Shown piece by piece: positions 23,910 to 35,387 of a DNA stretch of 64,000 nt (its first letter is position 1; each line of letters starts with the position of its first letter). Location: assembly GCA_029747015.1 (NCBI GenBank), contig JAKOGI010001269.1:62501-126500 (forward strand), written 5' to 3'. The notes beneath the pieces were generated by a model. It was not told where the DNA came from, ran no database searches, and saw nothing but the letters and a program-made list of their open reading frames with translations. A program made the position numbers and the translations under genes. Source of the DNA: Carnegiea gigantea. Taxonomy: Eukaryota; Streptophyta; Magnoliopsida; Caryophyllales; Cactaceae.

Positions 23910-25149
23910 TGACAAGTGCTTAATGTAGACATCATTGTAAGGATATTTTGTATCGATTTTTAAGAGAATTATGTGTTTAATGTTAATATTTATACTCCTA
24001 TTCTCGATTTATGCTTCGATATAGTTATTTTCTGTGTTTTGTAGGATTTTAAGTCTTTTTACCAAGCATTTACCATAAATAGACGTATTTTAACCTCCCC
24101 CATAGACACCCATATGTTGATATGCCCATGGAGCAAGAAAAGAGTAGAAAGCCAGTTCCAGCCCAGACCATGGTCGGACCGTGGTACCTACCATGGACCA
24201 TGGTCTATAACTACTGCCGCTTCATCTTGCTTCGGCTGTGTGACTGAGATCAAGCAAGCCCCTCTATAAAAGGCCCCGTTCTACAGCAGTAGAAGGCATC
24301 CTTGCACAACCAAAAGCATAAAGTTAGCATAGATTAGAGCTTTAGCCTAGTTTCTTTCTTTCTCAAATTTTGTTGTTTCTAGTTCGATTTTTAGTCTTGG
24401 TGAGAAATCTTGAGTGTATGTGTGGTTTTCGAGGCAGTTTGAAGCCCGTGGTTGAAGGCCATCCCAGTCAACCCTTTCATCTAGATTTTGCCAGATTGTT
24501 GGTTAGTTTTGTTTATTTCTTAATCATGTCTGAGTAGTTTTCTTTTGTCTAGAAATTTAGTAGTTTATGAAAGTGTAGTTGGATTATGTTTTAATTTATA
24601 GAATTGTGCTTATTTTCATGATTGGTTTGATTTCATTTATCAAGTAATTGTATTGTTGTGAGTGGCTTTTTGGCCAAAATTTGCTTACTACTTAAAACAA
24701 CCAAGTGAAAAACTAAAATGTGGAGTCATCTCGAAAGAGAGATTTGCATGTTAGGAGGACTAGAGAGTAATCGAAGATATTTAACTTGAATTAAGGCAAA
24801 TTAGTTTGAAAAAATGACTTTTGCTTAGTTTAGGCAAATTTGATTGATTTCGAAAGAATAGATCAAATTTATGAATAGATTGCAATTCCTCAAGATTAGC
24901 TAATTAGAGAAAAGCACATGATTGTTGTTTTAATCCAATATTCTTTCATAACTACGAGAATTCCTAGATATATTTTCTCTTTAATTGATTCAGAATAGTG
25001 AATTAGAAATAGTTAAATCAAAACCAATTGAATTAGAATTTCGCTTAGCACATTCTGATAGGCAAGAGTCAGTAAGTTTCATTACTCCCTAACGAACGAT
25101 ATCTTTATCTATACTATGGCTACCTGTGCGCTTGCAGTAGTCTCAATCA
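23910..25149 (+). repeat. 3' LTR of Athila-like element
   Basis: TGACAAGTGC ... TCTCAATCA. It aligns with the 5' LTR and has lost about 40 bp near 24718 relative to it. It is followed by catag, the right target copy. Confidence 0.88.
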
Positions 25150-26126
25150 CATAGTATAAAATTTATAAGTCAAAGTTGTTTGACCTAGTGTAAGGACCGT
25201 GACCTAAAACCCTAGGTGCAGTCCCTCATGAACAGTTGGACCTACTTGTTAGCAGTATATTTGGATTTGATTTTTTATTTGAACAAGAGATTGGCCAGAC
25301 CACAACCAAAAGGGGGCTACCTGGCATAGAAGGCTAGGCAGCTTTAATAATCCAGGATCCCGAATGAGATCATGGGATAGTGCTAGGCCCATCGTCTAGC
25401 CTGGGTCCCCAGTAGAGCCAAGAGATTGGATTGCTATATAAGTTAATAGATCCAGCCGGGTTCCTATATTAGTCCACAATATAGATTTCTGGCTCAAACA
25501 ATGCTACTACTAAGAACCCCAAAACTGCCCAACCCAGAAAGAAGATTTAATGGAAAATAAAGAAACCAAAATTTAATTAACAAAGTCGGCAATGAGTTTT
25601 TAAGAAAACTTACAAAATGAATCTACTTTGTAAAATGAACCATAAACTAAAAGGGACACCGAAAGTGATAAAAAGGTTTGCTTTTAAAAGGTTTTCAAAA
25701 GGCCCACAAATAATCCCTGGAGTAGGGACCGATTCACTCCATATGCTTAAACCGAGGATCCAGATTTAGCAGTGGTGGTACAATGATATGATAGAGTGCA
25801 TCACATCACCATCCATCATGATTAGTAGCCTCTACTAATCAATGCAAGAAATTGAAATCTAATTAGACTTAAAAATAATAAGCAGACAGTAGATTAGTAT
25901 TAAACAAATCAAATGATAAAAATTAAAAGTACAATGTTAGTCTAAAGACACTCAAAGATGCAATACAAATAGTTATAGTAGTGGGGATTAAACTAATTAA
26001 AGATTGCATCTTTGCTATTATGTAAAACTAACTAAAAGAAAGAAGGAAAGGAAAAAGAGAAAAAATGTTTAAAAGATTGGCACCCTCATGTTACCTGCCT
26101 AAGTGACTTAGAGAACTCGAATCCTC

Positions 26127-26265
26127 TATCTGTAACCCCTTCCATGGGGCCCCTCCCCTCCGGGGCCCCTCTCCTCTTAAGAGTGGCACACAACTATATA
26201 TGGCACCACTCTTAAGAAGAGAGGGGCCCCGGAGGGGAGGGGCCCCATAGAAGGGGTTACAGATA
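26127..26265. mobile_element. Palindromic MITE-like unit 1
   Basis: 139 bp made almost entirely of two inverted arms. The left arm starts tatctgtaacccc and runs through GC-rich ggggcccctcccc/ggggcccctc to cttaagagtgg. The right arm mirrors it, ending ggggttacagata. A short spacer (about 26187-26203) separates them. It lies inside the left outer LTR and is missing from the right LTR, so it arrived after that element inserted. No coding capacity and no certain target duplication. Confidence 0.65.
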
Positions 26266-26271
26266 CAAGAC

Positions 26272-26420
26272 TAACCCCTTCCATGGGGCCCCTCCCCTCC
26301 GGGGCCCCTCTCCTCTTAAGAGTGGCGCCATATATTGTTGTGCATTTTCAATATATGGCGTCACTCTTAAGAGAAGAGGAGCCCCGAAGGGGAGGGGCCC
26401 CATGGAGGGGGTTACAGATA
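26272..26420. mobile_element. Palindromic MITE-like unit 2
   Basis: 149 bp with the same arms as unit 1, a longer AT-rich spacer containing tatattgttgtgc, and right end gggttacagata. The left end lacks the first six bases of unit 1 and begins taacccc. Both units are followed by ataca[a/g]gactaa, which suggests tandem duplication of one unit with its flank or insertion of one next to the other. Confidence 0.65.
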
Positions 26421-27499
26421 CAGGACTAAGGGTTTTAAGGATAGACTAAGAAAGGTTTGTTTAGGCTTTGTGAACCTCTTATTGTTTTCCCAAAGGTTTC
26501 AAGGATTCTGGTTATGTCCACTTTAATTTTCAGATATATCAATTTATTGTGTCTCCTTTCTAATTTTCTAATGTGTGTTTTAGTATATTTCTCTCGACTT
26601 TGTATGCATTTAACCCCTAGGGAGTATCCCGTCCCCCCCACCGGTTATGGTGCTTAAAGTGATAAAATGAGTCATTTTAGAAAAACAAGAACTAATTCAA
26701 CTCTTAATAAGCTTAATAGAAACGGACGCACCAATCTATATAAAATTGTCACAGCTAAGACCCATTTGAGAAGTGAAGAAGGAAACTAAGAACCCACTTG
26801 GGTTCCCTCCTGATGCCAGATACCCAGCTCGTTTCTTGGCTAGAACCTGGCAGAGTTTTTTCTATTCCCATAGTGTCGACCAGCCTGGGTTGCAGGTAGT
26901 GCAATTTATTTCGATCACAACTTTCTCGTTCAGCCTCTATTTTAAGTGATTTCTTTTTTTCCCTGAATCATTATTGAGTCTATTGTCTAATAACAGTAAT
27001 TTTATAATTTTTGGATAAGTTTAGAGGAAGATATAAGCAAAATGATGAACAAGTGTCATTTCTATCACACTCTTAGTAATTAACTTATACCTTTTCGGTT
27101 TCTTGTAGATTTTAATGCATAATATGTCAACTAGAAACATTATTTAGTGAAGAATATCAAAACTTAAACTCAATAATTTTATACGCCCTAGGGTGCAGTG
27201 AAAATGCATAATAAACCTCAACTAGATGCCGAACACCGTCAATTTGGATGTATTTGGGCTTTTAGGTTCTTTTAGCCTTTGGTGGGCATTTTAACTTTGG
27301 ATGTGTGGGTTAATGGATGTTGACACATTTTAAAGCCATTCATTTTGAATATTTAGGGGTCCCTAAGCCTAATTCGATTGATTTATCATCATTAGAGGCA
27401 CTTTTTAGGTATTTATAGTTAGCCACCACTTTGAGCGTGTCTGAATAAGGCGAAGGTCAAAGTAGATAGCATTTGTGCACACCTATTTAGTGCCTTGTT

Positions 27500-27705
27500 T
27501 TAACCTTCCATCGGTCTAATGATTTTGAATTGACCTTTCGCTGGTTTAACAGACCATTTGCCAGTCTACTAGACCTTTTACCCATCTAACAGCTTCGAAT
27601 TGTTGACTGTTCGCCGATCTAGAACCCTTTGTTGATCTAGCACTCTGAATTATACTTTTCGATTTAGCGGATCCTTTTTCGGCCTAGCGATTCTAGATGT
27701 AGTGG
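27500..27705. repeat. Degenerate about 30-bp repeats
   Basis: Six or so loose copies of a unit with ...gatctaac/agac...tttgaattgac... spacing (for example cggtctaatgattttgaatt, then gatctagcactctgaatt). Divergent and without a reading frame. It lies in the 3' untranslated part of the outer element next to the 45-46-bp array. Confidence 0.4.
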
Positions 27706-27716
27706 AGTGACAACCT

Positions 27717-28348
27717 GAATACCTATAGCCAGATCTCTATGAACTTGGTGGTGTTTGAGCTTGAAGACTTGTAGCCAAATTCCTATGAAATTGGTGGTGT
27801 TTAAGCCTGAAGACCTATAGCCACATCCCTGTGAACTTGGTGGCATGAGAGCCTAAAGGCCTATATCCACGTCCCTGTGAACTTGGTGCTGCATGAGCCT
27901 GAAGACTTATAGCCAAATTCTTATAAACTTGGAGCTTGAAGACCTGTACCTAGATCCCTCGGACTTTGCTGGCATGAGGGCCTAAAGACCTGTAGCCAGA
28001 TCCCTGTGAGCTTGGTAGTGTAAGAGCCTTGAAAACCTGTAACCAGATCCCTATGAACTTATTGGCATGTGAGCCTAAAGGCTTGTGGCTAACCTGTGAA
28101 CTTGTTGGCATATGAGCCTGAAGACCTATAGCTTAATCCATGTAAACTTGTTGGTGTGTGAGCCTAAAGAACTGTAGCCCGATCCATGTAAACTTGTTGG
28201 CATATGGACCCTAAGACCTACAGCCAGATTTATGTAAACTTATTGGCATGTTAGCTTGAAGATCTTTAGCCACATCCCAGTAAACGTGTTGGCATTTGAT
28301 CTAAAGACCTGCAGCTAGGTCATTGTGATCTTGGTTGCTTGGGAGCCT
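27717..28348. repeat. Minisatellite, about 14 copies of a 45-46-bp unit
   Basis: By hand I count 14 consecutive units with a gaagacctgtagccagatcc core, then ctgtgaacttg and ggcatgtgagcct. Most are 45-46 bp; unit 5 is shortened. Copies differ at several positions, with a pattern of alternating gaag/aaag starts. The unit length is not a multiple of three, so no protein repeat is encoded. It lies between gag and the left LTR of the outer element, a location where Tat-side plant elements are known to grow tandem repeats. Confidence 0.85.
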
Positions 28349-29989
28349 GAGATGTACTTCTGATGCAACTTATTGATAATTTGAATGTTAGGTTAGTGTC
28401 CTTTATATAAGGATGCCAGTGAATTGCTCAAGGATAATGATGCTTGTATCAAGTCGCTTTGAGGATGGAGTTAGCCCCCTACTTTGACTGAGCTTGTCAA
28501 GGTGAAGGTCAAAGTATAGATGTCTTCTAGAACAGTTGTTAATGCAATCTTAAGAACCTTTAAAGTAGATTCATGGCTAACCACGTTTGTGTGCCCTTTG
28601 TAGGGGTGCTATGAAGGGTGATTGTACTTTTCTTCAATGCATGATCCCAAGTGATCAAGGCAAAGGGCAGGGTAGTAAATAGGCTGGAGACCTATGTCTA
28701 TATGCATGTGTAATTGGTAGCTAGTTAAGACTATGCATGTATGCTAACTACGCATGTATGTGATGACCTAACTTCACATGCATGTAGGTGAAAGTCTTAT
28801 ACTTAGTCTGTGGGTCAATGGATAAAGCCTGATTAGGGTACAAATGACTGATAGATTAGGCACAGTGTTGTTTTGTAGGTTAAGCACCAAAATACCCTAG
28901 GATAAGGGGTAGGTTATGTCACGATGTACAAGTTACTCATGATAGGGAATCTTTCCTTTTAAGGGAGGAGTAGCCTTTAATTTTGCATTAAAGTGCTCCT
29001 ATTCTAAAGAAGCCCCCAATTTTTGTGTGTTATGATAGAACCGCTAAATGTGTAGAGACATGACAGACGAAGATGCTTTTCTTGGTGGTGCTAGAATAAC
29101 ACCTAGTTTGGTGCAAAGAATATGCTAGAATAACACAAAGATGCTTTTTGTGTGTCGAAAAAATGTTTACCATGGTAGAAACCCTAATTGTCTAGGGAAA
29201 TGTATGGAACTCCCTGTCATGCATGGATGAGTGCCCATTTAAAAAGGCTATGAATATAGAGTGAGTATTCACTCTTGAATTTGTAGTCACGGTTGAAACG
29301 AAGAGTCTTAAATTTTGATTATTGATTTTGATGTCATCCATGACATACTCTTCCTCTCTAGTTTTGTCGGATATGGCTATGAAGCAAATAGACTCTTCAA
29401 AGGCTAAAATGGGTTCTAAGTGGTAACTTATCAAGTTTAACAAAGGTACTAATTCGCGTTGTCAAAGCAGACCTCCGATCCTACGTTGTTCCCTAAAAGT
29501 TGTACAATCTATTGCAAAGAAATTGCTAAACTTTCCTTTTTTTAGATGATGAATTAAAATCCTTAGTCTCTTTTTTCATTTTACATCTCTCCCTCTCCTT
29601 TTACATAGCTCGCCTTAAAAGATTTTTAAGCCAACCCTTTTTCCTTCTTTTTTTTATTCAACCTGGATTCATCATTGAACAGAAGTACTCTATATAAGAC
29701 AAAAGAACAAACGGAGGGAATGATTAATGAATCAAGACTACATTAGACTTGGACTTATGATGGAAGAGAAAATGGGTGATTCAACACATAACTATAAGCT
29801 AAGCATGACATTGGATTAAGACATATCGTATCTCCTAAATTCAACAAAACTCAAGGGCTCTTGTGTGGAGGCTTTTTTTCATAGTTGCCTCATAGTCCAT
29901 GGACATATAAGGGTGTAAACCTTGGACTTGGATCCATTTGTTATGTAAATAGAGGGGACACACTCTTATCTTTGGTGGTCTGAAATGGC
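28349..29989 (-). other. Outer element, 3' part without recognised gene
   Basis: Mostly noncoding. A minus-strand frame at 29192-29443 (83 codons; contains SDKTREEEYVMDD) has coding-like composition and lies downstream of gag, where protease or an accessory frame would be, but no catalytic motif is seen. 28700-28790 contains short catgcatgt-type repeats. No RT or integrase motif was found. Confidence 0.4.
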
Positions 29990-31295
29990 TAGGATGATAT
30001 CATACAAACTAAGTGGTTGAAAAGCCTTAGGTAAGGCAAGCTATCCTGAGTTGGGCATTCTTTCCAGATGATTCTTGAAGGTCCAACAATCTTCAATATC
30101 ATGGTCTTACACTTGATGATATTTGCAATACTTACTCATGGTTCAATTCTTGGACTTCTGTGTGTTCTCTATCTCAGGTTCAATTGGCAGGAGGTCGATC
30201 TTGCCTTTAGAAAAAAGGCACTCCTGTGCTTGAGCATAAGTGGTTCTAATGCAAATGTACTTAGTGCAATAGTCTATAGCATGCATATCCTTACTTGTGG
30301 AACCATTGTCTTTTTTATCCCTATTCTGATGGTTGGGCCTCGAATTGTTAGTAGCTTTTGTGGGCATTTCTCTAGCTAGCTCGTCTTACTTAAGCATGTC
30401 AGCATTCCTTAATGTTATGAAGTTTTCGAATGGTATGAACCTTAGGTGCTACCTACATGTGGGTTGTATATTTTTGATAAAAAATCTTAGTTGATTAGCT
30501 TTTGAAGGTTGGTCCATAATGTTGAACTCCATTGAGCTAGGAAGTTAGAAAAGCCTTTATTTTCCTCATGCTTAATCAGTTCTAAGTCCCTAAGTGTAAT
30601 TGGTAGGTCAGCATTGTATGACTCCTGACATTGGAATTCCTTATAAAGATCATCCTAGTTCATGACCTTTCATGGGTCAACATCAATACCATCTCATTAC
30701 ATCATTATCAATATCCAAAGAAAAATGATTTTGAAGATATCCTTGCCAATTCCTTTCAAAGTCATAACACTCAACAAAATTTCTTACAAGATATTGAGGG
30801 TTCTCAATCCCATAAATGATATTTGCTATGGTGAACTTAGAAGGCATCTTCCCTCTTGAGATTGAAGCGAATTCCGTGTAATTAGCGAAATAATTATTAA
30901 ACATTGATGACTTCTTCAGTAACTGCTATACGTGATCAAGTCGTGGATCGGCTAATTGGAAATCATCTTCCCCTTCTTCCTCTCTCTTCTTGCCATATGC
31001 TTCATCTTCCCTATCTTTATTCTGGGGTTTCTCATCATCTTCCTTTATGTTGTCCTTGATAAGGGTTTCAAGCGTGGTGACCATGAGTTCCATCTTCTTT
31101 TCACTTTCATCCATCCTAGCTTGTATTCTTTCCATCATCTTTATCACAACAACAAACAACAACAACTTCCAATATGGGTCCTACTTTTGTAGGGTATGGA
31201 AAGATTTAGATGTAGGTAGCTTACCCCTACGCACATGATTGCACGTAGAGTTCTATCATCTTCATGAGCTGAGCCTCTTCGTTGCTATTTGCCAT
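29990..31295 (-). pseudogene. Gypsy gag remnant of outer element
   Basis: Start MANSNEEAQLMKM at 31295 on the minus strand. After the SINE insertion (31142-31254) the frame resumes with a coiled, Glu/Lys-rich stretch (KMMERIQARMDESEKKMEL). Then come a gag core at about 30690-30880 (GIENPQYLVRNFVECYDFE, DVMRWY) and LPITLRDLELIKHEEN (about 30600). At 30079-30142 there is a His/Cys motif, YCKYHQV...DHDIEDCWTFKN, as in the gag of several plant gypsy lineages. Stops and frameshifts are frequent. It would have made the capsid protein; now dead. Confidence 0.65.
31142..31254 (-). mobile_element. 5'-truncated SINE (TS-like), (TTG)n tail
   Basis: A 113-bp insertion read on the minus strand: gtgcgtaggggtaagct ... 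ataccctac ... gtaggaccc, ending in a tail of TTG repeats. It is flanked by an 8-bp target duplication atcatctt (31134-31141 and 31255-31262). The GTAGGGGTAAG core and TTG tail match my memory of TS-family SINE 3' ends. The tRNA-related head is missing, so it is 5'-truncated. It splits the outer element's gag and therefore is younger than it. Confidence 0.65.
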
Positions 31296-32272
31296 TGGGA
31301 TGGGTGAAGGGTTGGACTTCGACTTGAACTCTGACCTTACAGGTGGAGTTTCCTTGGCTTCTTCTTAGGATAGTAACCTTCTGGTTTGTGGAATCTACTC
31401 GTATATCTTCTTAGTCTTCTATATATGTCAATAAGGTGCCAGTTTAGAGGAGCGAAATGTTATAAAGGTGAATAATGGAAATAAAAGGTCAACAACCTTG
31501 GCTATGGATTAAAGGAAATGGTTGATATATTGTAGTCCAGTGAGGAAGAGATAATAGCTTAGTGGGCTTGAAGGTTTAGGCTAGGCTAGAATGGATGGGG
31601 ATAATTAGGGTTAAGATGCTGGATTTAGGCTGAAATTAGGCCTTACCCCAGACTAGTTCTAGGTTAGGCTTAGATAGCTGACCTATGGGCCTAAACTGGG
31701 TCTAAATCTATCTCAGATGAATTCTGGGCATGTATTATATTTAAGCATGACTATGGTTTGATTTTCCTAGAATGGCCTAAATTAGAGACACAGATGGATC
31801 TAAGTAGACTCACGTATAGATCCTAAACCTAAGGATGGATGTATGATACATGGACCATGGACTTATGTAAGGATCAAATGTCTAGGAGTATAGGCTCTAT
31901 ATGCATGAATTTTACCGCTTATTCTTCCTAGATTTTGCTCATAGTAATTGGTAGATTAGGTTGGTCATTAGTGTTTTATTAGTATTATAGGTAATAAAGA
32001 TAATGGCTCAAATAGTGGATAATGGATGCAAATGTGCTGAAAGTTAGGCACGTTAACTCGTAATAACCATGAAGCAAGGCTAGAAAAATGAGTACAAAAG
32101 CTGCCAGAGAAACAACGAAGAAGAACAATGTAGGAATTTGGCACGAGTTGCCCATGCCAAGTAGCATAGCTATGCCAAAACCCTTTTTTGTTCTGTTCTT
32201 GTCCCGGAATCCAGGAACTTGGCATTGTCAGCATGTGCCGTATGGCACAACGGCAAGTTGTTGATTTGGGGT
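31296..32272 (-). other. Outer element leader, noncoding
   Basis: About 1 kb upstream of the outer gag on the minus strand. No credible frame. It contains an interrupted inverted repeat at 32216-32259 with inner arms gtgcc/ggcac and outer arms aactt/aagtt. It ends at the target site (ggggt) of the Tat-like element. Confidence 0.5.
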
Positions 32273-33989
32273 TGTACGATATTTTTGAGCGTGAAATAAA
32301 GAGTCCTAAGCGTATGACTCTCATCGTAGTACTTAAGAGTCGTCTCCTTAAGCACAAGGCTGCAACCAGGGTCACTAACGTAATCTATACTATCATGTAA
32401 CTAAATCAATGGAACTTCAAATAAGTATAAATGAAATTTACTAACATAAACTATAACTAGGCAAATACAATTCATGACATTGTAATGAAACATAGTAAAC
32501 AATTACATTGAACCTAAATGTAAAGGAATCATTTCCAGTCTTCATGCCAATCATATGCCTACTTACCAAGAGTAATCAATCACTATAACCTACACGAGAT
32601 ATCATATAATCTAATTAAATAGAACTAAAATAACATCAAATCAAGGCTTCATGGTCTATGTACAACTCAAACTCAAGGTCATGAATCAAACCAGAACATA
32701 ATCAATGGAATCACCTCAAACTCCAGCAGAATCGAATCAAAGCTTACAATTTTGCAAATCCAGAATCTGTAATTCTAATTAACTCAACTAAAATCAAAAC
32801 ATAATCAAATCAACCAAACTATGATAAAAACAGAAAACAAAGCAGCAGGGGAGGAGAGAGGGGAAATCAGAAACCATGACCACCATAAACAGTACCCATA
32901 AATTCAATCTATAGAATCTAGACATTCAGCGTCCAAATGTGAGCAAGTGGGCAATTATGTTTGTGCAGACAGATGAGAGGCGGAAAACAGAAACAACGAC
33001 TTCAAAGCTCTATCATGGAGTTTCTTCTATGCCCAAAACAGATTCAAGGAGCAAAAACAATGGAATCAAGCATCATAATCTTACCACACTTAAATTCCAA
33101 CCGAGCTTCAAAGCCCATTAATTGAACTTGAACAGAATGCAAAATCAGAACAAAAACAAGGCAGCGAAATTTGCATCTAATCGAACATAAATGCCCAAAA
33201 TTAGTACTCTAGCAGATTGAAAACCATGAATTACACTCCAAATTGAAGAAATCTAACATTAACTCTATGAAACTTGAAGAACAGATCTGGTAATCGAAAA
33301 CTAAATAAGGAATCAAACTAACCCTAAATTACTGAAATTGAAACTAAAGACTGAAATTACACTACTTAAAACCTAAAATTAAACTTACAGTTTCCCTAGC
33401 TTCCACCACTGCCTCCATTTATACTCGCCCTTCTCCTCTTCTTGACCATTGATCTATAGGTTGATGTGGACGATGGAAATGAATGATGCACGGGCGATGG
33501 TGAGCTGGTGTTGTTGGCATGGTGGATGTGATTTGGTGTGAGTTGAGTGCACGGATGATGGTCGGCATGGCAGTGAGGATGGTGATAATGCAGATGGTGC
33601 TACTGTTGGTGCATGGAGTCAAAGAAGAGTGACCAAAAGAGAAGAGGGGGTGTCGGGGTCTGGTGAGCCGAGAAGAGAGAGAGAGTGAGCGATAGGAGGA
33701 GGAACGAGCGGTCGTGTCCAGCACGTGAGGGCTGGGTAGCTTTTAGTTTTATTATTTTTTTCTTTTTTGGTTCAAATTAGAAAATGGGCCAAAGAAATGT
33801 GTGGGTTGAGGGTCGTTTTGGGTTTTTATGACCCAATTCTTCATTACCAACAATTTGTTCAATTTTTCTGACTTTTCTCCATCAACTGCAAAATCAAATA
33901 AAATCAAATAAAATCTAGAACTAATAATTATTTTGTGAATAAATTAGATATAAAGATATCGTAAAAATATCGTATTTTCGGCACAAACA
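32273..33989 (-). repeat. 3' LTR of Tat-like element
   Basis: On the plus strand it runs TGTACGATATTTT ... GGCACAAACA. It aligns with 50055-54498 except for a 2.77 kb insertion in that copy, and partly with 54906-55845. It contains an inverted CT/GA-rich patch (33660-33700). Confidence 0.75.
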
Positions 33990-34693
33990 AATACTCCTAC
34001 ACCAAGATTTTGCTCGTCCTTGAGTAAAATAAACTAACCTACCTAAAAAGAAATGGAAAATAAGAAAAATAAAATCCTAACTCACTTTCACAGGAATCAC
34101 TATTGCATTTAGTGTATCCAATAAGCCCCTTAAATTCCTCGGTTCCCAAGTGGACGAGTGAGGCCTTATGAGAGCTTTCAAGTGAAATACGCACAAAAAT
34201 CATTTCAAAAATAAAGGAAAATATTTTTGGTTTTTTTTTCAAAACATAAACCTATGTACAAGTAGTGGGGAAACCACCTACATAACTCGGACAATTGCAT
34301 CACCCTAGTAACCAAATTTATTAGACTCTATAAATCACTTATTTCATTACCCAGATAGATGTGTAATTAAGTAAAATAACATATATTCAAGCCAATTAAA
34401 GATATAAAACCAAGATAGCAGCGTTGGATATTGGTGCTCGGGTTTTATTCAATATTCAGACTTTTTCTTTCTTTTTTCGCATTTTTAGTAGCTTAAAAGG
34501 CAACTTCGACAAGCAAAAAGTTCACATGTCAACTTAACAACAAGACCTGAAGAATTAATGAAAAAGTCAGCAAGGTAGGTATAAAATCACACATATGAGA
34601 CAGGGGTATTGAGAAAAATCGAATCTACATTCTCACTAGACATCTTATCATGCAAATTCTATTTACATATAACTCAATGACCTAACAACATGG
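33990..34693 (-). other. Tat-like element, polypurine end and 3' noncoding
   Basis: Reverse-read purine-rich tract next to the 3' LTR (aatactcctacacc on the plus strand at about 33989-34002), followed by the ttgctcgtccttgag context. The rest is noncoding and paralogous to 55846-56855. It ends in catgg, the left target copy of the chromovirus. Confidence 0.65.
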
Positions 34694-35379
34694 TGTAAGG
34701 GCCATGCTTTCGTGCTATCACCGACTAACTGTTTAGTTGTTGATTTTACCAGTTGCTTTTAATTTGTTATCCGACGAAAGTATTAAATCGACCGTGTGAG
34801 TTTTTAGCGACTAGTTTCAATAAAAGGGGCGATTATTTGACTAATATTATCATTGACGCTACTTATTTATAAAACATTTGAATCTATGCTAAACCCAGTT
34901 TTTAAAATCGCTTTTCGTTTTACTTGACAGATTCCCAAAGTTTAAACCAAAATGTACATGGTAGGTCGTTCAATTTGGGTTTAACCTAACTATTAGCGAG
35001 TACGGATCAAAATTTAGCTGTATGTTGTTAGTTTAACCCAAAAAAAAAAAAAAAAGTTTGAAAAGGGGGAAGGGGGACCGAAGTCGGGCAGAACCCGACC
35101 CCCCTCCTCTCGCACCTCGCTCTCTCTCTCTCTGCTACGCTCTCTCTCTCTCTCTCGCGGGCCACCGGTCGCCGCCTGGCGTCACCGCCGGCCGTCACGT
35201 GTCGCCGGCGAGAGGAGGAGCTGTCTGGCCTCACCCACGCGTCGCCAGCCACCCAACCACTGCCTGTTTTCCTTCCCCATGTCACACGAACGAGTCAGCT
35301 CTCCAACCACGCGTCTAACACCTAAAAACCACCGCCCACGTGCCGGATTCCGGCGAGCCACTGCCCACTCCACCTCCTC

Positions 35380-35387
35380 TATAAATA
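35380..35387 (+). promoter_or_regulatory. Candidate LTR TATA box
   Basis: TATAAATA after a GC-rich stretch, followed at once by the palindrome gggtcgaattcgaccc (35390-35405) and an A/C-rich stretch where transcription would start about 30 bp downstream. The 3' LTR has TATAAATC at 44449-44456. This would be the promoter for the genomic RNA; the start site is inferred. Confidence 0.6.

Larger units (their letters stand above)
16480..25149 (+). mobile_element. Athila-like Ty3/gypsy element lacking pol
   Basis: An 8.67 kb element with LTRs at 16480-17759 and 23910-25149, a tRNA-Asp-type primer site and a polypurine tract, flanked by cacag (16475-16479) and catag (25150-25154), a 5-bp target duplication with one mismatch. 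Coding order is gag, protease, then an Athila ORF1-like gene, all broken by stops or frameshifts. No reverse transcriptase, RNase H or integrase lies between protease (ending 20164) and the ORF1-like gene (starting 20799). It must have relied on an autonomous relative, or lost pol. It sits 34 bp left of the next element's target site. Confidence 0.85.
25189..27428 (-). repeat. Outer element LTR, left copy (3' LTR)
   Basis: Aligns with 60346-62215 over most of its length; shared landmarks include ctaaagacactcaaa at about 25949 and 61033 and ttggacctac/ttggacctgc. It starts TGTAAGGACC on the plus strand. It carries an extra block of about 290 bp (26127-26420), the paired palindromic units, absent from the right copy. 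Many substitutions separate the copies. The right edge near 27428 is approximate. Confidence 0.7.

Noticed and set aside
30956..31238. Plus-strand hydrophobic frames opposite the outer gag
   Set aside because: They are antisense to a recognised gag remnant and partly cover the SINE tail.
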